A stretch of 64,000 bases of DNA from Methanobrevibacter oralis (GCF_001639275.1 NZ_LWMU01000048.1:90301-154300); one strand, 5' to 3'; shown: positions 21,228 to 31,053, counted from the first letter of the stretch. Numbers and translations: made by a program. The notes: generated by a model not told the origin, from the sequence alone.

Positions 21228-21249
21228 AAATACATCTGAAATATCTAAG

Positions 21250-21321
21250 CGCCTTGGCCGGGATTTGAACCCGAGTCGCGGGCTCGACAGGCCCACATGA
21301 TAGCCCCTACACCACCAAGGC
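21250..21321 (-). tRNA. tRNA-Asp (GUC)
   Basis: 72 nt. The acceptor stem GCCTTGG/CCAAGGC is perfect and the discriminator is G. The anticodon loop CTGTCGA gives GTC. The T-loop GGTTCAAATCC is present and there is no encoded CCA. A minus-strand box A-like TTTATATAA lies about 70 bases upstream (21393-21401). Confidence 0.98.
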
Positions 21322-21464
21322 AATTAAATATGAATCGTATAATTAATTTAACAGTATTAAATATACACTATTAGTTAATTATTAATTTAATCTTATATAA
21401 AGATTTTGGAAATTTATTGAATTTCACAAAAATTATTAACAATTTCTTAATAATATAAATTAAA

Positions 21465-21538
<74 letters not shown>

Positions 21539-21544
21539 ACAAAA

Positions 21545-21619
<75 letters not shown>

Positions 21620-21668
21620 ATACAAATTGGTATGCCATATAACATACTTTTAATAATATATATTTACC

Positions 21669-21678
21669 CATATATAAA
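21669..21678 (-). promoter_or_regulatory. Box A of the tRNA-Pro/tRNA-Tyr unit
   Basis: The minus-strand element TTTATATATG is a near-perfect methanogen TATA box. The expected start site is about 21645-21650, giving a short leader before tRNA-Pro. Confidence 0.55.
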
Positions 21679-21734
21679 CTTTGCCATGAATCATTGATTT
21701 TAGATAAAAAAATGTGTATTATGAATAAATAAAA

Positions 21735-21808
<74 letters not shown>

Positions 21809-21891
21809 GCTAGCAAATATTATAGAACACTATAATTTATGTCAATAGTTACATAAATACTTTACTAATTAATTAAGTATAATTCACAAAA

Positions 21892-21900
21892 TTATAAATA
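21892..21900 (+). promoter_or_regulatory. Candidate box A of thiM
   Basis: TTATAAATA lies 25-33 bases before the thiM ATG, and no Shine-Dalgarno sequence precedes that ATG. The spacing would put the transcription start within a few bases of the start codon, so the thiM mRNA may be essentially leaderless. No TPP riboswitch is visible in the gap. Confidence 0.45.
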
Positions 21901-21924
21901 TAATAGAATTTACAATTAATAATC

Positions 21925-22788
21925 ATGATAAATAAAGAGGATTTATTGGGAAAAATTGATAAAACTTTAATAAATATTAAAAGTAGAACCCCCTTAACCC
22001 ATTGTATAACAAACTTTGTAACTGTAAATGACTGCGCAAATGCTATTTTGGCAATTGGAGGATCACCAATAATGGCTGATGATGCTGATGAAATGGAAGA
22101 AGTTGTTTCAATAGCTGATGCACTTGTTATTAATATCGGAAAATTAAGTAAAGACCAAATAGCTGCTATGATTTCTGCTTCTAAAGTAGCAAACAAAACA
22201 AAAACTCCAATCATTTTAGACCCAGTAGGAGTTGGAGTAAGTAATCTAAGAAATAATACTGCTTTAGAAATAATAAACAATTATAATATATCGGCAATAC
22301 GTGGAAATATCACAGAAATTAAAACAATAGCCAAATTACTTGGAATTATAGATGAAAATAATACTGCAAAAGGTGTTGATGTATGTGTTGATGATATAAT
22401 TACTAAAACTAACTTAAAAGACAATGGAAAAATAATTTCCAATTTAGCAAAGAAATTAAACGCAATTGTTTTAGCTAGTGGTCCAATTGACCTTTTAAGT
22501 GATGGTATAACTACATTAGCTATTGATAATGGAGATGAAATGATGCCACTAATTACTGGTAGTGGATGTATGCTATCTTCAATCGTTGGAACATGCATTG
22601 GAGGATCAACACCTCTTGAAGGAACATTGCTTGCAATACTTGCTATGAATATTGCTGGTGAAAAAGCAAGAGCTAAAATAGATGAAAAAGATGAAGGTAC
22701 TGGTTCATTTAGAGCTTATTTAATAGATTACTTATACAAAACGGATAGTGAGACTTTAATTAACAAATCAAATATTGAGATATTATGA
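21925..22788 (+). CDS. thiM: Hydroxyethylthiazole kinase
   Basis: A 287-aa ribokinase-like enzyme that phosphorylates 4-methyl-5-(2-hydroxyethyl)thiazole for thiamine salvage. Family blocks include RTPLTHCITNFVTVNDCANA, LAIGGSPIMADDADEMEE, PIILDPVGVGVSNLRN, IRGNITEI, and the active-site GSGCMLSSIVGT. It overlaps the start of thiE by four bases (ATGA), so the two are translationally coupled and supply consecutive substrates. Confidence 0.97.
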   Translation: MINKEDLLGKIDKTLINIKSRTPLTHCITNFVTVNDCANAILAIGGSPIMADDADEMEEVVSIADALVINIGKLSKDQIAAMISASKVANKTKTPIILDPVGVGVSNLRNNTALEIINNYNISAIRGNITEIKTIAKLLGIIDENNTAKGVDVCVDDIITKTNLKDNGKIISNLAKKLNAIVLASGPIDLLSDGITTLAIDNGDEMMPLITGSGCMLSSIVGTCIGGSTPLEGTLLAILAMNIAGEKARAKIDEKDEGTGSFRAYLIDYLYKTDSETLINKSNIEIL

Positions 22789-23408
22789 ATAAAAATGATT
22801 TAAAACTTTATTTAGTTACTGATAATAGTGATGATGAAAAAAAATTTTTAAATACAATTGAAGAAGCTATAAAAGGTGGTGTCAGTTTAGTCCAAATTAG
22901 AGAAAAAACAAAAGACACCATAGAATTCTATAATTTAGCTCTAAAAGTTAAAAAAATTACTAAAAAATATAATATTCCATTAATTATTAACGATAGAATC
23001 GATGTTGCATTAGCTATTGATGCTGATGGAGTTCATATTGGTCAGACAGATATGCCCTGCAAGATTACAAGAAAATTAATTGGAAATAATAAAATTTTAG
23101 GAGTTTCGGCATCAACTGTAAGTGAAGCTCAAAAAGCAGAAAAAGATGGAGCTGATTATATTGGAAGTGGAGCTGTTTTTCCAACATCCACTAAAGATGA
23201 TGCTCCTTTTATAACAAAAAAAGAATTAAAAGAAATTGTTAAATCAATTAATATACCTGTGGTGGCTATTGGAGGCATTACACTTGATAATGCTTCTGAA
23301 TTAAAAGATACTGGGATAGCAGGGTTATCTGTAGTGAGTGCTATTATGAGTTCAGACAATCCTAAAATAGCTTCAGAAAAATTAAAGGCTATTTATTGTA
23401 ATCTGTAA
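22785..23408 (+). CDS. thiE: Thiamine-phosphate synthase
   Basis: A 207-aa TIM-barrel enzyme that joins hydroxymethylpyrimidine pyrophosphate to thiazole phosphate. Signature segments are VSLVQIREKTKDT, INDRIDVALAIDADGVHIGQTDMP, the GSGAVFPTSTKDDAP phosphate-binding loop, and VVAIGGITLDNASEL. The length is normal. It completes thiamine phosphate using the product of thiM. Its 3' end overlaps the convergent VOC-family gene by 20 bases. Confidence 0.97.
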   Translation: MNKNDLKLYLVTDNSDDEKKFLNTIEEAIKGGVSLVQIREKTKDTIEFYNLALKVKKITKKYNIPLIINDRIDVALAIDADGVHIGQTDMPCKITRKLIGNNKILGVSASTVSEAQKAEKDGADYIGSGAVFPTSTKDDAPFITKKELKEIVKSINIPVVAIGGITLDNASELKDTGIAGLSVVSAIMSSDNPKIASEKLKAIYCNL

Positions 23409-23745
23409 ATCCAAATCTATTTCCAAATGGGTCTTCAAATTCTACAGCATTACCTGTACCTATTTCATATGGTGCGGATAAGAAATTTACTTTTTTTTCT
23501 TTTAATTCTCTATATTTTTTCGCAACATCATCCACAACAAACCATATTGTTGGTTTAACATCATTGAAAATATTTTCATCCTTTAAAATAATAGCTGGTT
23601 CATTATTTCCAACATTATAAGCAACCATACCCTTATCCTTAAAATTAAATTTTAGCTTTAATCCAATTATTTCTTCATAATAATCCATAGCTTTTTCTAT
23701 ATTATCAACTGGAAGAAAAAAATTATCATAATCCATATAAATCAC
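23389..23745 (-). CDS. VOC (glyoxalase/bleomycin-resistance) superfamily protein
   Basis: A 118-aa single VOC domain of beta-alpha-beta-beta-beta halves: FFLPVDNIEKAMDYYEEIIGLKLKF at the N-terminus and EDPFGNRFGFTDY at the C-terminus, the classic end of the fold with a potential metal-ligand Glu. The substrate cannot be told. It starts with ATG at 23745, overlapping the pgk stop by four bases, so it is probably co-transcribed with pgk. It converges on thiE with a 20-base overlap. Confidence 0.88.
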   Translation of the reverse strand: MIYMDYDNFFLPVDNIEKAMDYYEEIIGLKLKFNFKDKGMVAYNVGNNEPAIILKDENIFNDVKPTIWFVVDDVAKKYRELKEKKVNFLSAPYEIGTGNAVEFEDPFGNRFGFTDYNK

Positions 23746-24959
23746 TTTTTACTATTTTTTAGAGCTTCAACAGCAGCTAATTTTTTACCGGCTAACATAC
23801 TAATACAAGCTCCGCCACCACTACTTACATGACTCATTTGGTCTTCACAACCAAGTGCGGCAGTAGCAGCTGCAATATGTCCTCCACCAATTAGGGAAAA
23901 TCCTTTAGAAGATGCAATTGCGTTAATTAAATCTTCAGTACCCATTGAAAACCTAGGATCTTCAAATACTCCTGCAGGACCATTAGCAAATATTGTTTTT
24001 GCATCACGAATTTCTTTTGCATAACAAGCGATTGTTTCAACACCTATATCCAATATTGCTTCATTAGATAACTCATCAATCGAAACATCAGCTCTTTCAC
24101 CATTTAACTCAATAGCTGCATCAATTGGATATTTAATTTTATCACCAAATTTATCGATCATCAATTTAGCTTTTTCAACCATATTAACATGACCTCTACT
24201 AATTATAAACTGACGATTAACTTCCCCAATATCTGCACCAGATGCCCATAAGACAATGTTTCCCACAATACCCGTAGTTAAAATAGAATCAGCAGTTTTA
24301 TTTTTTAATACATTTTCCATGACTTCAATAGAATCTTCAGGTTTCATTCCACCTAACAAAAACACACAAGGATGTTGTACATTATCTAATGCTTCTTGTA
24401 TTACAGTTAACTCTTTTTCCATTACTCTACCAGCAGCTGAAGGAGTATTAACAGTGAACCCCACTAATGATATGTGTGATCTATGAGCTGCTGCAAATGC
24501 ATCATTTACAAAATAATCAATAACAGGAGATAATTGTTTTACAAGAATTGTTTTTGACTGTTCTTCTGGACTTTTTGAAATAGTTTCTTCAGCAAAAAAT
24601 CTTACATTTTCCAAAAGTAAAATTTCATGATTTTTCATTGATTTAATAGCTTCTTTAGTAACATTGGAAAAAATAGAATCTATATATTTTACTCTTAAAT
24701 TTAATAAAGCAGATAATGCATCAGCATGGTGAGAAAGTGTTGTAAAGTCGTTTTTACCTGGACGGCTTTGATGTGCAAGAATGACAACTTTGGCTCCTTT
24801 ATTAGATAATTCTTTGATTGTTTGAGCATGTAAATTTAATCTAGTGTCATCTAAAATAACCCTAGAACCTGGATCTACCGGAGAATTAACATCAACTCTA
24901 ACAAGGACAGTTTTACCTTCAATATCAAAATCATCAATAGTATTAAATTTACCAGCCAT
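23742..24959 (-). CDS. pgk: Phosphoglycerate kinase
   Basis: A 405-aa enzyme interconverting 3-phosphoglycerate and 1,3-bisphosphoglycerate, used here mainly for gluconeogenesis. Recognised segments include the substrate-binding TVLVRVDVNSPVDPGSRVILDDTRL, AHQSRPGK, FVNDAFAAAHRSHISLVGF, and the C-terminal nucleotide loop IGGGHIAAATAALG. I choose ATG 24959 (MAGKFNTIDDF). A TTG four codons earlier is the longest start but it overlaps the GAGTGA ribosome-binding site. It lies after tpiA on the same strand. Confidence 0.97.
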   Translation of the reverse strand: MAGKFNTIDDFDIEGKTVLVRVDVNSPVDPGSRVILDDTRLNLHAQTIKELSNKGAKVVILAHQSRPGKNDFTTLSHHADALSALLNLRVKYIDSIFSNVTKEAIKSMKNHEILLLENVRFFAEETISKSPEEQSKTILVKQLSPVIDYFVNDAFAAAHRSHISLVGFTVNTPSAAGRVMEKELTVIQEALDNVQHPCVFLLGGMKPEDSIEVMENVLKNKTADSILTTGIVGNIVLWASGADIGEVNRQFIISRGHVNMVEKAKLMIDKFGDKIKYPIDAAIELNGERADVSIDELSNEAILDIGVETIACYAKEIRDAKTIFANGPAGVFEDPRFSMGTEDLINAIASSKGFSLIGGGHIAAATAALGCEDQMSHVSSGGGACISMLAGKKLAAVEALKNSKK

Positions 24960-25007
24960 TATTTCACTCAAATAAATATATATCTTAATATATTAAAAAA
25001 GATTCTT

Positions 25008-25676
25008 TTATAATTTACTTACCAAATCAAGTAATGCTTTTTTCGGACTTTTAGCTTTTATAATTCCTGAAGCAAGCAATACTCCATCTGCACCTAAATC
25101 TATTGCTGCTTTCATATCATCCCCAGTAGTTATTCCTGCACCACATAAAACTTTAATATTCCTATTAATATCTTTAACTTGAGATACAGTCTCTTCAACT
25201 ATTTCCGGTTGAGCTTGGGACACCGGAATTCCAGTACCAATAAGTTCAGGTGGTTCAACAGCAACTGCTTCAGGAGATAGACAAGAAATCGCTTTTGAAG
25301 TGGCAATATTATTAGTACATACGCAAGAGTCTATTTCATGTTCCTTGCACAACTTTATGGCCTCATAAATATCTGCTAATTTCATCCTATTTTCAGAATG
25401 ATTAATTAAAGAACCACTGATTCCAGACTCGATAAATGGGTCAATTAAATTATGCCCAGTATTCCCCCCAGGTGAAACTGGATCAATGTGTTGAGCAAAA
25501 ATTGGAATCGAAGTTTCTTCAGATATTCTATAAATATCAATTGCTTGTGGAGCAGCAACCATTGTGATTCCTGATTCATTAGCAGCACTTTCTAAATCAT
25601 GTGCTAATTCTAATGCTTTAATTCCACTTGATTCTAAATAAGTTTTATAATTTAAGATTACAATTGGTCTATCCAT
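25008..25676 (-). CDS. tpiA: Triosephosphate isomerase
   Basis: A 222-aa TIM of the short archaeal type, interconverting dihydroxyacetone phosphate and glyceraldehyde 3-phosphate. The active-site Asn and Lys are in ILNYKTYLES, the catalytic His in INHSENRMK, and the catalytic Glu in AVEPPELIGTG. The phosphate loop is GAGITTGDD, followed by GADGVLLASGI. It is preceded by GGGGAGA before the ATG. It is upstream of pgk with a 48-base gap, forming a small gluconeogenic cluster. Confidence 0.97.
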   Translation of the reverse strand: MDRPIVILNYKTYLESSGIKALELAHDLESAANESGITMVAAPQAIDIYRISEETSIPIFAQHIDPVSPGGNTGHNLIDPFIESGISGSLINHSENRMKLADIYEAIKLCKEHEIDSCVCTNNIATSKAISCLSPEAVAVEPPELIGTGIPVSQAQPEIVEETVSQVKDINRNIKVLCGAGITTGDDMKAAIDLGADGVLLASGIIKAKSPKKALLDLVSKL

Positions 25677-25778
25677 ATTAGTCTCCCCAAATATATTTTA
25701 ATAATATTTTAATTTAACCAAATATTTAAATTATTATAAAAATCAGATATGTAAATAGAAAAGAGGGTTTTAATAAAA

Positions 25779-26693
25779 ATGTCACTAACAAAAGAACAAC
25801 AAAAAAAGTTAGAAAAAAGTGGATATAGATTTGTTGGCAATAATGGACATGCTGCTACAAAAATCTGTCACTGGACTAAACAAAGTATACTTGATAAAGG
25901 GGTTTGTTATAAAGAACAATTTTACGGTGTTAAAAGCCATAGATGTTTGCAAATGTCTCCTGCTGTACCTCACTGTCAACAAGAATGTGAGTTTTGTTGG
26001 AGAGATTTAAGTTATACCAATACTGATTGGGATGGAAATTATGATGATCCTAAAACCATTATTGATGGAGCAATTAATGCCCAAAACAATTTACTTTGCG
26101 GATTTTTTGGAAATGACAAAGCTAATCGTGAAAAATTAGCCGAATCAAAAACACCAACTAATGCAGCTATTTCACTTGCTGGTGAACCTACACTTTATCC
26201 TGAAATTGATGAATTAATAGCTGAGTTTAATCGTAGAAATTTTACAACTTTTTTAGTGAGTAATGGTCAAAATGTAGATAAATTGAAAAACTTATCTGAA
26301 GATCCATACCAACTATACTTATCCTTAGATGCTCCTACAAGGAAAACCTATAATGAAGTTTGTAGACCTCAAATAATGAATGGTTGGGAAAATTTAAATG
26401 AATCATTAGAAACATTAGCAAGTTTTAATACTCGTACATGTATAAGAACAACCTGTGTTAAAGGAAGAAACATGATTAATCCAGAATTATATGCTAAATT
26501 AATAAAAAAAGCTAACCCCAAATTTGTAGAAATAAAAGCATATATGTGTGTTGGATATTCAAGAGAAAGATTAACATTAGGTAATATGCCAACATTTGAC
26601 GAAGTTGTTGATTTTGCATGTCAAATTGGTGATGAATGTGGTCGAGAAATTACTAATGAATCAGAAATTAGTAGAGTAGTATTACTGGAATAA
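25779..26693 (+). CDS. taw1: tRNA 4-demethylwyosine synthase (radical SAM)
   Basis: A 304-aa TYW1/Taw1 enzyme that converts N1-methylguanosine-37 of tRNA-Phe to 4-demethylwyosine using pyruvate. The radical-SAM cluster ligands are C66, C70 and C73 (CQQECEFC). Three more cysteines, C30, C43 and C56, keep the 13-residue spacing expected for the second [4Fe-4S] cluster of Taw1. LAGEPTLYPEI and ETCIRTTC-like RTCIRTTCVKGRN segments support the assignment. The length is normal for archaea, which lack the flavodoxin domain of the eukaryotic enzyme. Confidence 0.97.
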   Translation: MSLTKEQQKKLEKSGYRFVGNNGHAATKICHWTKQSILDKGVCYKEQFYGVKSHRCLQMSPAVPHCQQECEFCWRDLSYTNTDWDGNYDDPKTIIDGAINAQNNLLCGFFGNDKANREKLAESKTPTNAAISLAGEPTLYPEIDELIAEFNRRNFTTFLVSNGQNVDKLKNLSEDPYQLYLSLDAPTRKTYNEVCRPQIMNGWENLNESLETLASFNTRTCIRTTCVKGRNMINPELYAKLIKKANPKFVEIKAYMCVGYSRERLTLGNMPTFDEVVDFACQIGDECGREITNESEISRVVLLE

Positions 26694-26701
26694 AAATAAC
26701 T

Positions 26702-27367
26702 TCATAAAATCTTTTGAGCATCATTAGCTATTTTAATTCCAATATCATAAGCATTTTTTAAATCTTTAGGAAATTGCGTTTTTCTAACTTCAGCTTTATG
26801 CTCTTCGGAAAATATACTTGATACATATTTTGAATAATCACTAAATTGATAAGTATCACATGAATACATTCTATAAGGTTTTGTAAAAATCATTTCTAAA
26901 GGCCATTCTGTTCTATCAAATAACAAATCATAACCCACGTTTTCAATATTATCTTCAGTGGCATTCATAGTATAAATAAATGCTAAAGGCATTCTTTTTG
27001 GAGCTAAAGATTCTCCTTTACCATCATAAACTAAAAATGGAAAAATAAATCTTTCTAAAAAACACCTCATAACTCCAGTAACATCCCCAAAATAAATTGG
27101 AGAACCTAACACAATTCCATCTGCTTCAATTATTTTATTTAAAATTGGTTTAAAATCATCTTTATAAACACATTTTCCATAATGACGTCCATTAACCCTT
27201 TTACAAGCAAAACAACTTTTACACCCATTAAATGGAATATCATATAAATTTATGTATTCACACTCTGCATCTTGAAGGACACTTTTAATAGCCTCTAAAG
27301 ATCTATTAAGAAGTTGTGCGGTATTGCCCTCTTCACGTTTACTCCCATTAATTGCATAAAACTTCAT
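26702..27367 (-). CDS. Flavodoxin-fold iron-sulfur flavoprotein / NADPH-dependent FMN reductase family
   Basis: About 221 aa. The flavodoxin-like phosphate loop NGSKREEGNTAQLL is at the N-terminus, and GIVLGSPIYFGDVTG is the second FMN-binding segment. Between them is the cysteine group CKSCFACKRVNGRHYGKC, reminiscent of the compact cluster motif of methanogen iron-sulfur flavoproteins (spacing C-x2-C-x2-C-x10-C here). It is probably an electron carrier or reductase; the substrate is unknown. I prefer ATG 27367 over a GTG three codons upstream. It sits directly after sucC, possibly in the same operon. Confidence 0.85.
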   Translation of the reverse strand: MKFYAINGSKREEGNTAQLLNRSLEAIKSVLQDAECEYINLYDIPFNGCKSCFACKRVNGRHYGKCVYKDDFKPILNKIIEADGIVLGSPIYFGDVTGVMRCFLERFIFPFLVYDGKGESLAPKRMPLAFIYTMNATEDNIENVGYDLLFDRTEWPLEMIFTKPYRMYSCDTYQFSDYSKYVSSIFSEEHKAEVRKTQFPKDLKNAYDIGIKIANDAQKIL

Positions 27368-27379
27368 AAAACCCACAAT

Positions 27380-28486
27380 TTATTTTAAACTATCACATAA
27401 TTCAACAGCTTTTTTAGCAGCTTTTTCCATTGAAACCTCATATGGAATTCCAGCTTCCTCTAAAAGTTTTTGACCTTCTTCTTCATTAGTTCCAGTTAAC
27501 CTAATAACAATGCCAACTTTTCGCTCATTATCATCTAAAGCTTTAATTACTCCACGTGCAACATCATCTGCTTTAGTAATCCCACCTAACACATTTAAAA
27601 ATACAACTTTAACCGGATCATAATTTAATACAATGTTTAAAGCTTGGTTAATAATTTGGTCTGATGCTCCACCACCAATATCTAAAAATGTTGCAGGTTT
27701 ACCACCATTAAGCTTAATCATGTCCATTGCAGTTAAAGTTAAACCAGCACCATTACCAATAACAGCAATATCTCCATCTAATTTAACAAAGTCAACAGCT
27801 TTTTTCTTATAATGTAATAAGTTAACTAAATCTTGATGTCTATATAATGAATCATTATCAATGACTAATTTGGCATCAGCAGCAATTAATCCATCAGAAG
27901 TTAAAACCAATGGATTAATCTCAGCAGTATCTGCATCATACTTGACAAATACATTGTAGAGTTTCCAAATTACATCACCCATAGCTGAAATTAAACTAGA
28001 TTCGACACCCATTTTACGAGCTATTTCACGAGCTTCATAAGGTAAAAATTCAATTAAAGGATTAGGATAATATCTAATTATTTTTTCAGGGTTGGTTTTA
28101 GCTAAGTTTTCAATTTCAATACCCCCTTCAGAACTTGCCATGATAACGGGTCTTCTTTTAGCTCTATCAATTGAAACACTTATGAAAAATTCATTAATAA
28201 TATCTGCGCGTTCTTCAATTAAAATATGTTTTACTTTTTCGCCTTTTATTTCTAACTTTAAAACATCATCTGCAACTTTAAAAGCTTCACCTGGATTTTT
28301 TGCAAATTTAACTCCACCTGCTTTGCCTCTACCTCCAGTTAAAACTTGTGCTTTAATAGCTACTGGAACACCCATTTCAGAAGAAATTTCCATAGCTTCC
28401 TCTGGAGAATAAGCAACATGTCCCTCAAGAATATTAATTCCTTCTTGATTAAAAACTTGTTTTGCAATACTTTCAAAAAATTTCAT
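27380..28486 (-). CDS. sucC: Succinyl-CoA synthetase beta subunit (ADP/GDP-forming)
   Basis: A 368-aa ATP-grasp subunit of succinate-CoA ligase. Visible features are the ATP-grasp start KQVFNQEGINILEGHVAYSPEEA, AIKAQVLTGGRGKAGGVKFA, EINPLVLTSDGLIAADAKL, and the C-terminal CoA-ligase part with FLDIGGGASD and VFLNVLGGITKADDVARG. The alpha subunit (sucD) is not in this window. It lies 9 bases after korC, so succinyl-CoA made here feeds directly into the 2-oxoglutarate oxidoreductase encoded upstream. Confidence 0.96.
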   Translation of the reverse strand: MKFFESIAKQVFNQEGINILEGHVAYSPEEAMEISSEMGVPVAIKAQVLTGGRGKAGGVKFAKNPGEAFKVADDVLKLEIKGEKVKHILIEERADIINEFFISVSIDRAKRRPVIMASSEGGIEIENLAKTNPEKIIRYYPNPLIEFLPYEAREIARKMGVESSLISAMGDVIWKLYNVFVKYDADTAEINPLVLTSDGLIAADAKLVIDNDSLYRHQDLVNLLHYKKKAVDFVKLDGDIAVIGNGAGLTLTAMDMIKLNGGKPATFLDIGGGASDQIINQALNIVLNYDPVKVVFLNVLGGITKADDVARGVIKALDDNERKVGIVIRLTGTNEEEGQKLLEEAGIPYEVSMEKAAKKAVELCDSLK

Positions 28487-28495
28487 GTTAACACC

Positions 28496-29050
28496 TTAAA
28501 TTAGATTATATCCTGCTTCAAATGCAGCAGTGTTTTTATCTTCAGTTCCCTTTGGAACACTATCTAACACAGAATCAATAGCTGCTTTTTTTGATATAAC
28601 CTCAGTAATTTTTGTAATAGCACCAACCATAACAATATTAGCTACAATTTTAAGACCAATTTCATCTATTGCAGTTTTAGTAGCTGGAGCTTCATAAACT
28701 TTAATATTACGATTATCAATGAATTCTTTAACATCATTAACATCAGTTGTAGTTGGATCAACAATCAAAATCCCTTCATCTTTTAAATCAACTATATATT
28801 TAATTAAAGCTTCATTAGACATAGCGATTAAAATATCTGGACTTTGAACTTTAGGATATTCAATAGCTTTATCACTAATAATAACTTCACACTTAGAAGC
28901 TCCTCCACGAGCTTCAGGACCATAAGATTGAGTTTGAATACTTTCTTTATTGTCAAAAATTGATGCTGCTTTAGCTAAAATAATACCTGCAAGAATGATT
29001 CCTTGACCTCCAAAACCACAGATTCTTATTTCTTTTCTCATATTATTCAC
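28496..29050 (-). CDS. korC: 2-oxoglutarate:ferredoxin oxidoreductase, gamma subunit
   Basis: A 184-aa gamma subunit of the oxoacid:ferredoxin oxidoreductase superfamily. The typical start RKEIRICGFGGQGIILAGIILAKA and the SYGPEARGGASKCEVIIS segment are present, and PDILIAMSNEAL follows. It completes the KorDABC complex, which in methanogens runs reductively to make 2-oxoglutarate from succinyl-CoA. It starts immediately after korB with no gap. Confidence 0.96.
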   Translation of the reverse strand: MNNMRKEIRICGFGGQGIILAGIILAKAASIFDNKESIQTQSYGPEARGGASKCEVIISDKAIEYPKVQSPDILIAMSNEALIKYIVDLKDEGILIVDPTTTDVNDVKEFIDNRNIKVYEAPATKTAIDEIGLKIVANIVMVGAITKITEVISKKAAIDSVLDSVPKGTEDKNTAAFEAGYNLI

Positions 29051-29917
29051 CTAAAATTCATCTTTATATGCAGAATTAATTATGGTTCTGCTTCCAGATT
29101 GTTCTATACTTAATTTATCAATATTATTTGTGAATTCATCTTTTTCTTTTTTAGCAAATTCACCAATAACAATTTTACCTTCTAAATCTTTTTCTCTCAT
29201 CCTATCAGCAGCTGCTTTAAATACAGTATTTGCTTTTGAAATAGCTGCCATAGCAGTTGGTGTTCTAAGCTTATTTTTACGACCATAATAAGTAGGACAT
29301 AAAGTTACAACTTCAACAAATGAAAAACCTGGATTTTTTAAAGCATCTTTAATTGAAGTAATTAAATTTTCAATTTGAACAGTAGTCCACCTTGCAGAAT
29401 AAGTTGCACCGGCAGCTGCAACAAGTTCTGCTAATTTAAATGGTGAATCTTTATTTCCATAAGGAGCAGTAGTTCCAAGACTACCTTTAGGAGAAGTAGG
29501 ACTAATTTGACCACCAGTCATGCCATAAATATTATTATTAATGCAAATAACAGTTAAATTAATGTTTCTTCTAGCTGCATGAATCAAATGATTACCACCA
29601 ATTGATGCTGCATCACCATCCCCAGTAAAAACTACAACATCCAAATCTTTATTAGCTACCTTTAAACCAGTTGCAAAACTTAATGCTCTTCCATGAGTTG
29701 TGTGAAGAGAATCACAATTCATATAACCTGGAATTCTTGAAGAACAACCAATACCTGAAACCATAGCTACATTTTCAAAATCCATTTCAGCTTTTTCCAT
29801 ACCTTTAATAAAAGCATTCATAATTGTACCATTTCCACAACCTGGACAGAAAATATGAGGGAGCCTATCTTTCCTCATGTAAGAAGTAAATTTATTTTTA
29901 ATTTCTTCTTCAGACAT
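29051..29917 (-). CDS. korB: 2-oxoglutarate:ferredoxin oxidoreductase, beta subunit
   Basis: A 288-aa thiamine-diphosphate-binding subunit. The cluster and cofactor segment HIFCPGCGNGTI is at the N-terminus. The TPP motif reads FTGDGDAASIGGNHLIHAARRN followed by INNNIYGMTGGQISPTSP, characteristic of Kor/Vor beta subunits. It is flanked without gaps by korA and korC. The Kor assignment rather than another oxoacid is supported by the adjoining sucC. Confidence 0.96.
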   Translation of the reverse strand: MSEEEIKNKFTSYMRKDRLPHIFCPGCGNGTIMNAFIKGMEKAEMDFENVAMVSGIGCSSRIPGYMNCDSLHTTHGRALSFATGLKVANKDLDVVVFTGDGDAASIGGNHLIHAARRNINLTVICINNNIYGMTGGQISPTSPKGSLGTTAPYGNKDSPFKLAELVAAAGATYSARWTTVQIENLITSIKDALKNPGFSFVEVVTLCPTYYGRKNKLRTPTAMAAISKANTVFKAAADRMREKDLEGKIVIGEFAKKEKDEFTNNIDKLSIEQSGSRTIINSAYKDEF

Positions 29918-31045
29918 CTAATTTCCTCCTATTTTATTGATTTCAGATATTATTTCATCAGGAGTTGGTAATAATCCACCAATTACACCCATTAAATGAA
30001 CATTAGCTTGTTTTTTAACTACACGATCAATTTCATAATACATTTGACCTAAATTCAATTCTACAACAAGAACATCTTTTGCATTAGCTGTTAGTTTTTT
30101 AATTTCTTCATCAGGAAACGGCCATGGTGTATCAATTTTAACATAACCCACTTTTTTACCAGCTTCTCTTAATTTTGATACTGATTCCATTACAGATCTA
30201 ACCGGAGAACCATAAGAAACTATAACGATATCTGCATCTTCACAGTCTTTAGACTGAACAGAACAAATTTTATCCTTATTATTTAAAATTTTATCACATA
30301 ATCTCTGAACAAGTTTTCTGTGAGTTTCAGGAGTGTTTGTATCTGGATAACCTTTCTCATCATGAGTTAAACCTGTTACATGAATATTAAATCCATCACC
30401 AAATGTTGGCATTGGAGTTGTTCCATTTTCAATGTTTTCAAAAGGTAAATAATCTTTATTTTCTGGCCTTTTTCTTGGGACAATTTCAATATCATCACTC
30501 ACAACAATTTTTTCCCTCATATGCCCTACAACTTCATCAGCCATTACAAATACTGGAATTCTGAATTGTTCAGCCAAGTTAAATGCATTGATTGTAAAAT
30601 CAAAGAATTCTTGAACACTTGATGGTGCAAGTACAATTGGTTCATAATCACCATGTGATCCCCAGCGAGCTTGCATCATGTCTGCTTGAGAAGTCATGGT
30701 TGGTTGAGCTGTAGATGGAGAACCCCTTTGAACATCTATAATTACAATAGGAGTTTCAGTCATAAATGCATAACCAATATTCTCTTGCATTAATGATAGT
30801 CCCGGTCCAGAGGTCGCAGTCATTGATTTAGCTCCACCCCAAGACCCACCAATAATAGCACCTGCAGAACCTATTTCATCCTCCATTTGGACAAAAGAAC
30901 CTCCTACTTTTGGAAGTTCACGAGCTAAAGTCTCTGCAACTTCAGTAGAAGGAGTAATGGGATATCCTGCAAAAAATCTACAACCGGCAATAATTGCTCC
31001 TTTAGCACATGCCTCATTTCCTTGAATAAAAAACTCTTCAGACAT
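29918..31045 (-). CDS. korA: 2-oxoglutarate:ferredoxin oxidoreductase, alpha subunit
   Basis: A 375-aa alpha subunit with the pyrimidine-binding domain. It starts FIQGNEACAKGAIIAGCRFFAGYPITPSTEVAE and continues with SGPGLSLMQENIGYAFMTETP and a DVQRGSPSTAQPT segment typical of Kor alpha. The C-terminal domain contains VVELNLGQMYYEIDRVV. The gene is 8 bases downstream of the ferredoxin subunit korD and abuts korB. Confidence 0.96.
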   Translation of the reverse strand: MSEEFFIQGNEACAKGAIIAGCRFFAGYPITPSTEVAETLARELPKVGGSFVQMEDEIGSAGAIIGGSWGGAKSMTATSGPGLSLMQENIGYAFMTETPIVIIDVQRGSPSTAQPTMTSQADMMQARWGSHGDYEPIVLAPSSVQEFFDFTINAFNLAEQFRIPVFVMADEVVGHMREKIVVSDDIEIVPRKRPENKDYLPFENIENGTTPMPTFGDGFNIHVTGLTHDEKGYPDTNTPETHRKLVQRLCDKILNNKDKICSVQSKDCEDADIVIVSYGSPVRSVMESVSKLREAGKKVGYVKIDTPWPFPDEEIKKLTANAKDVLVVELNLGQMYYEIDRVVKKQANVHLMGVIGGLLPTPDEIISEINKIGGN

Positions 31046-31053
31046 TATAACAC

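Noticed and set aside
21809..21924. TPP riboswitch before thiM
   Set aside because: The gap lacks any THI-box core sequence and is too short and AT-rich; a leaderless-type promoter fits better.
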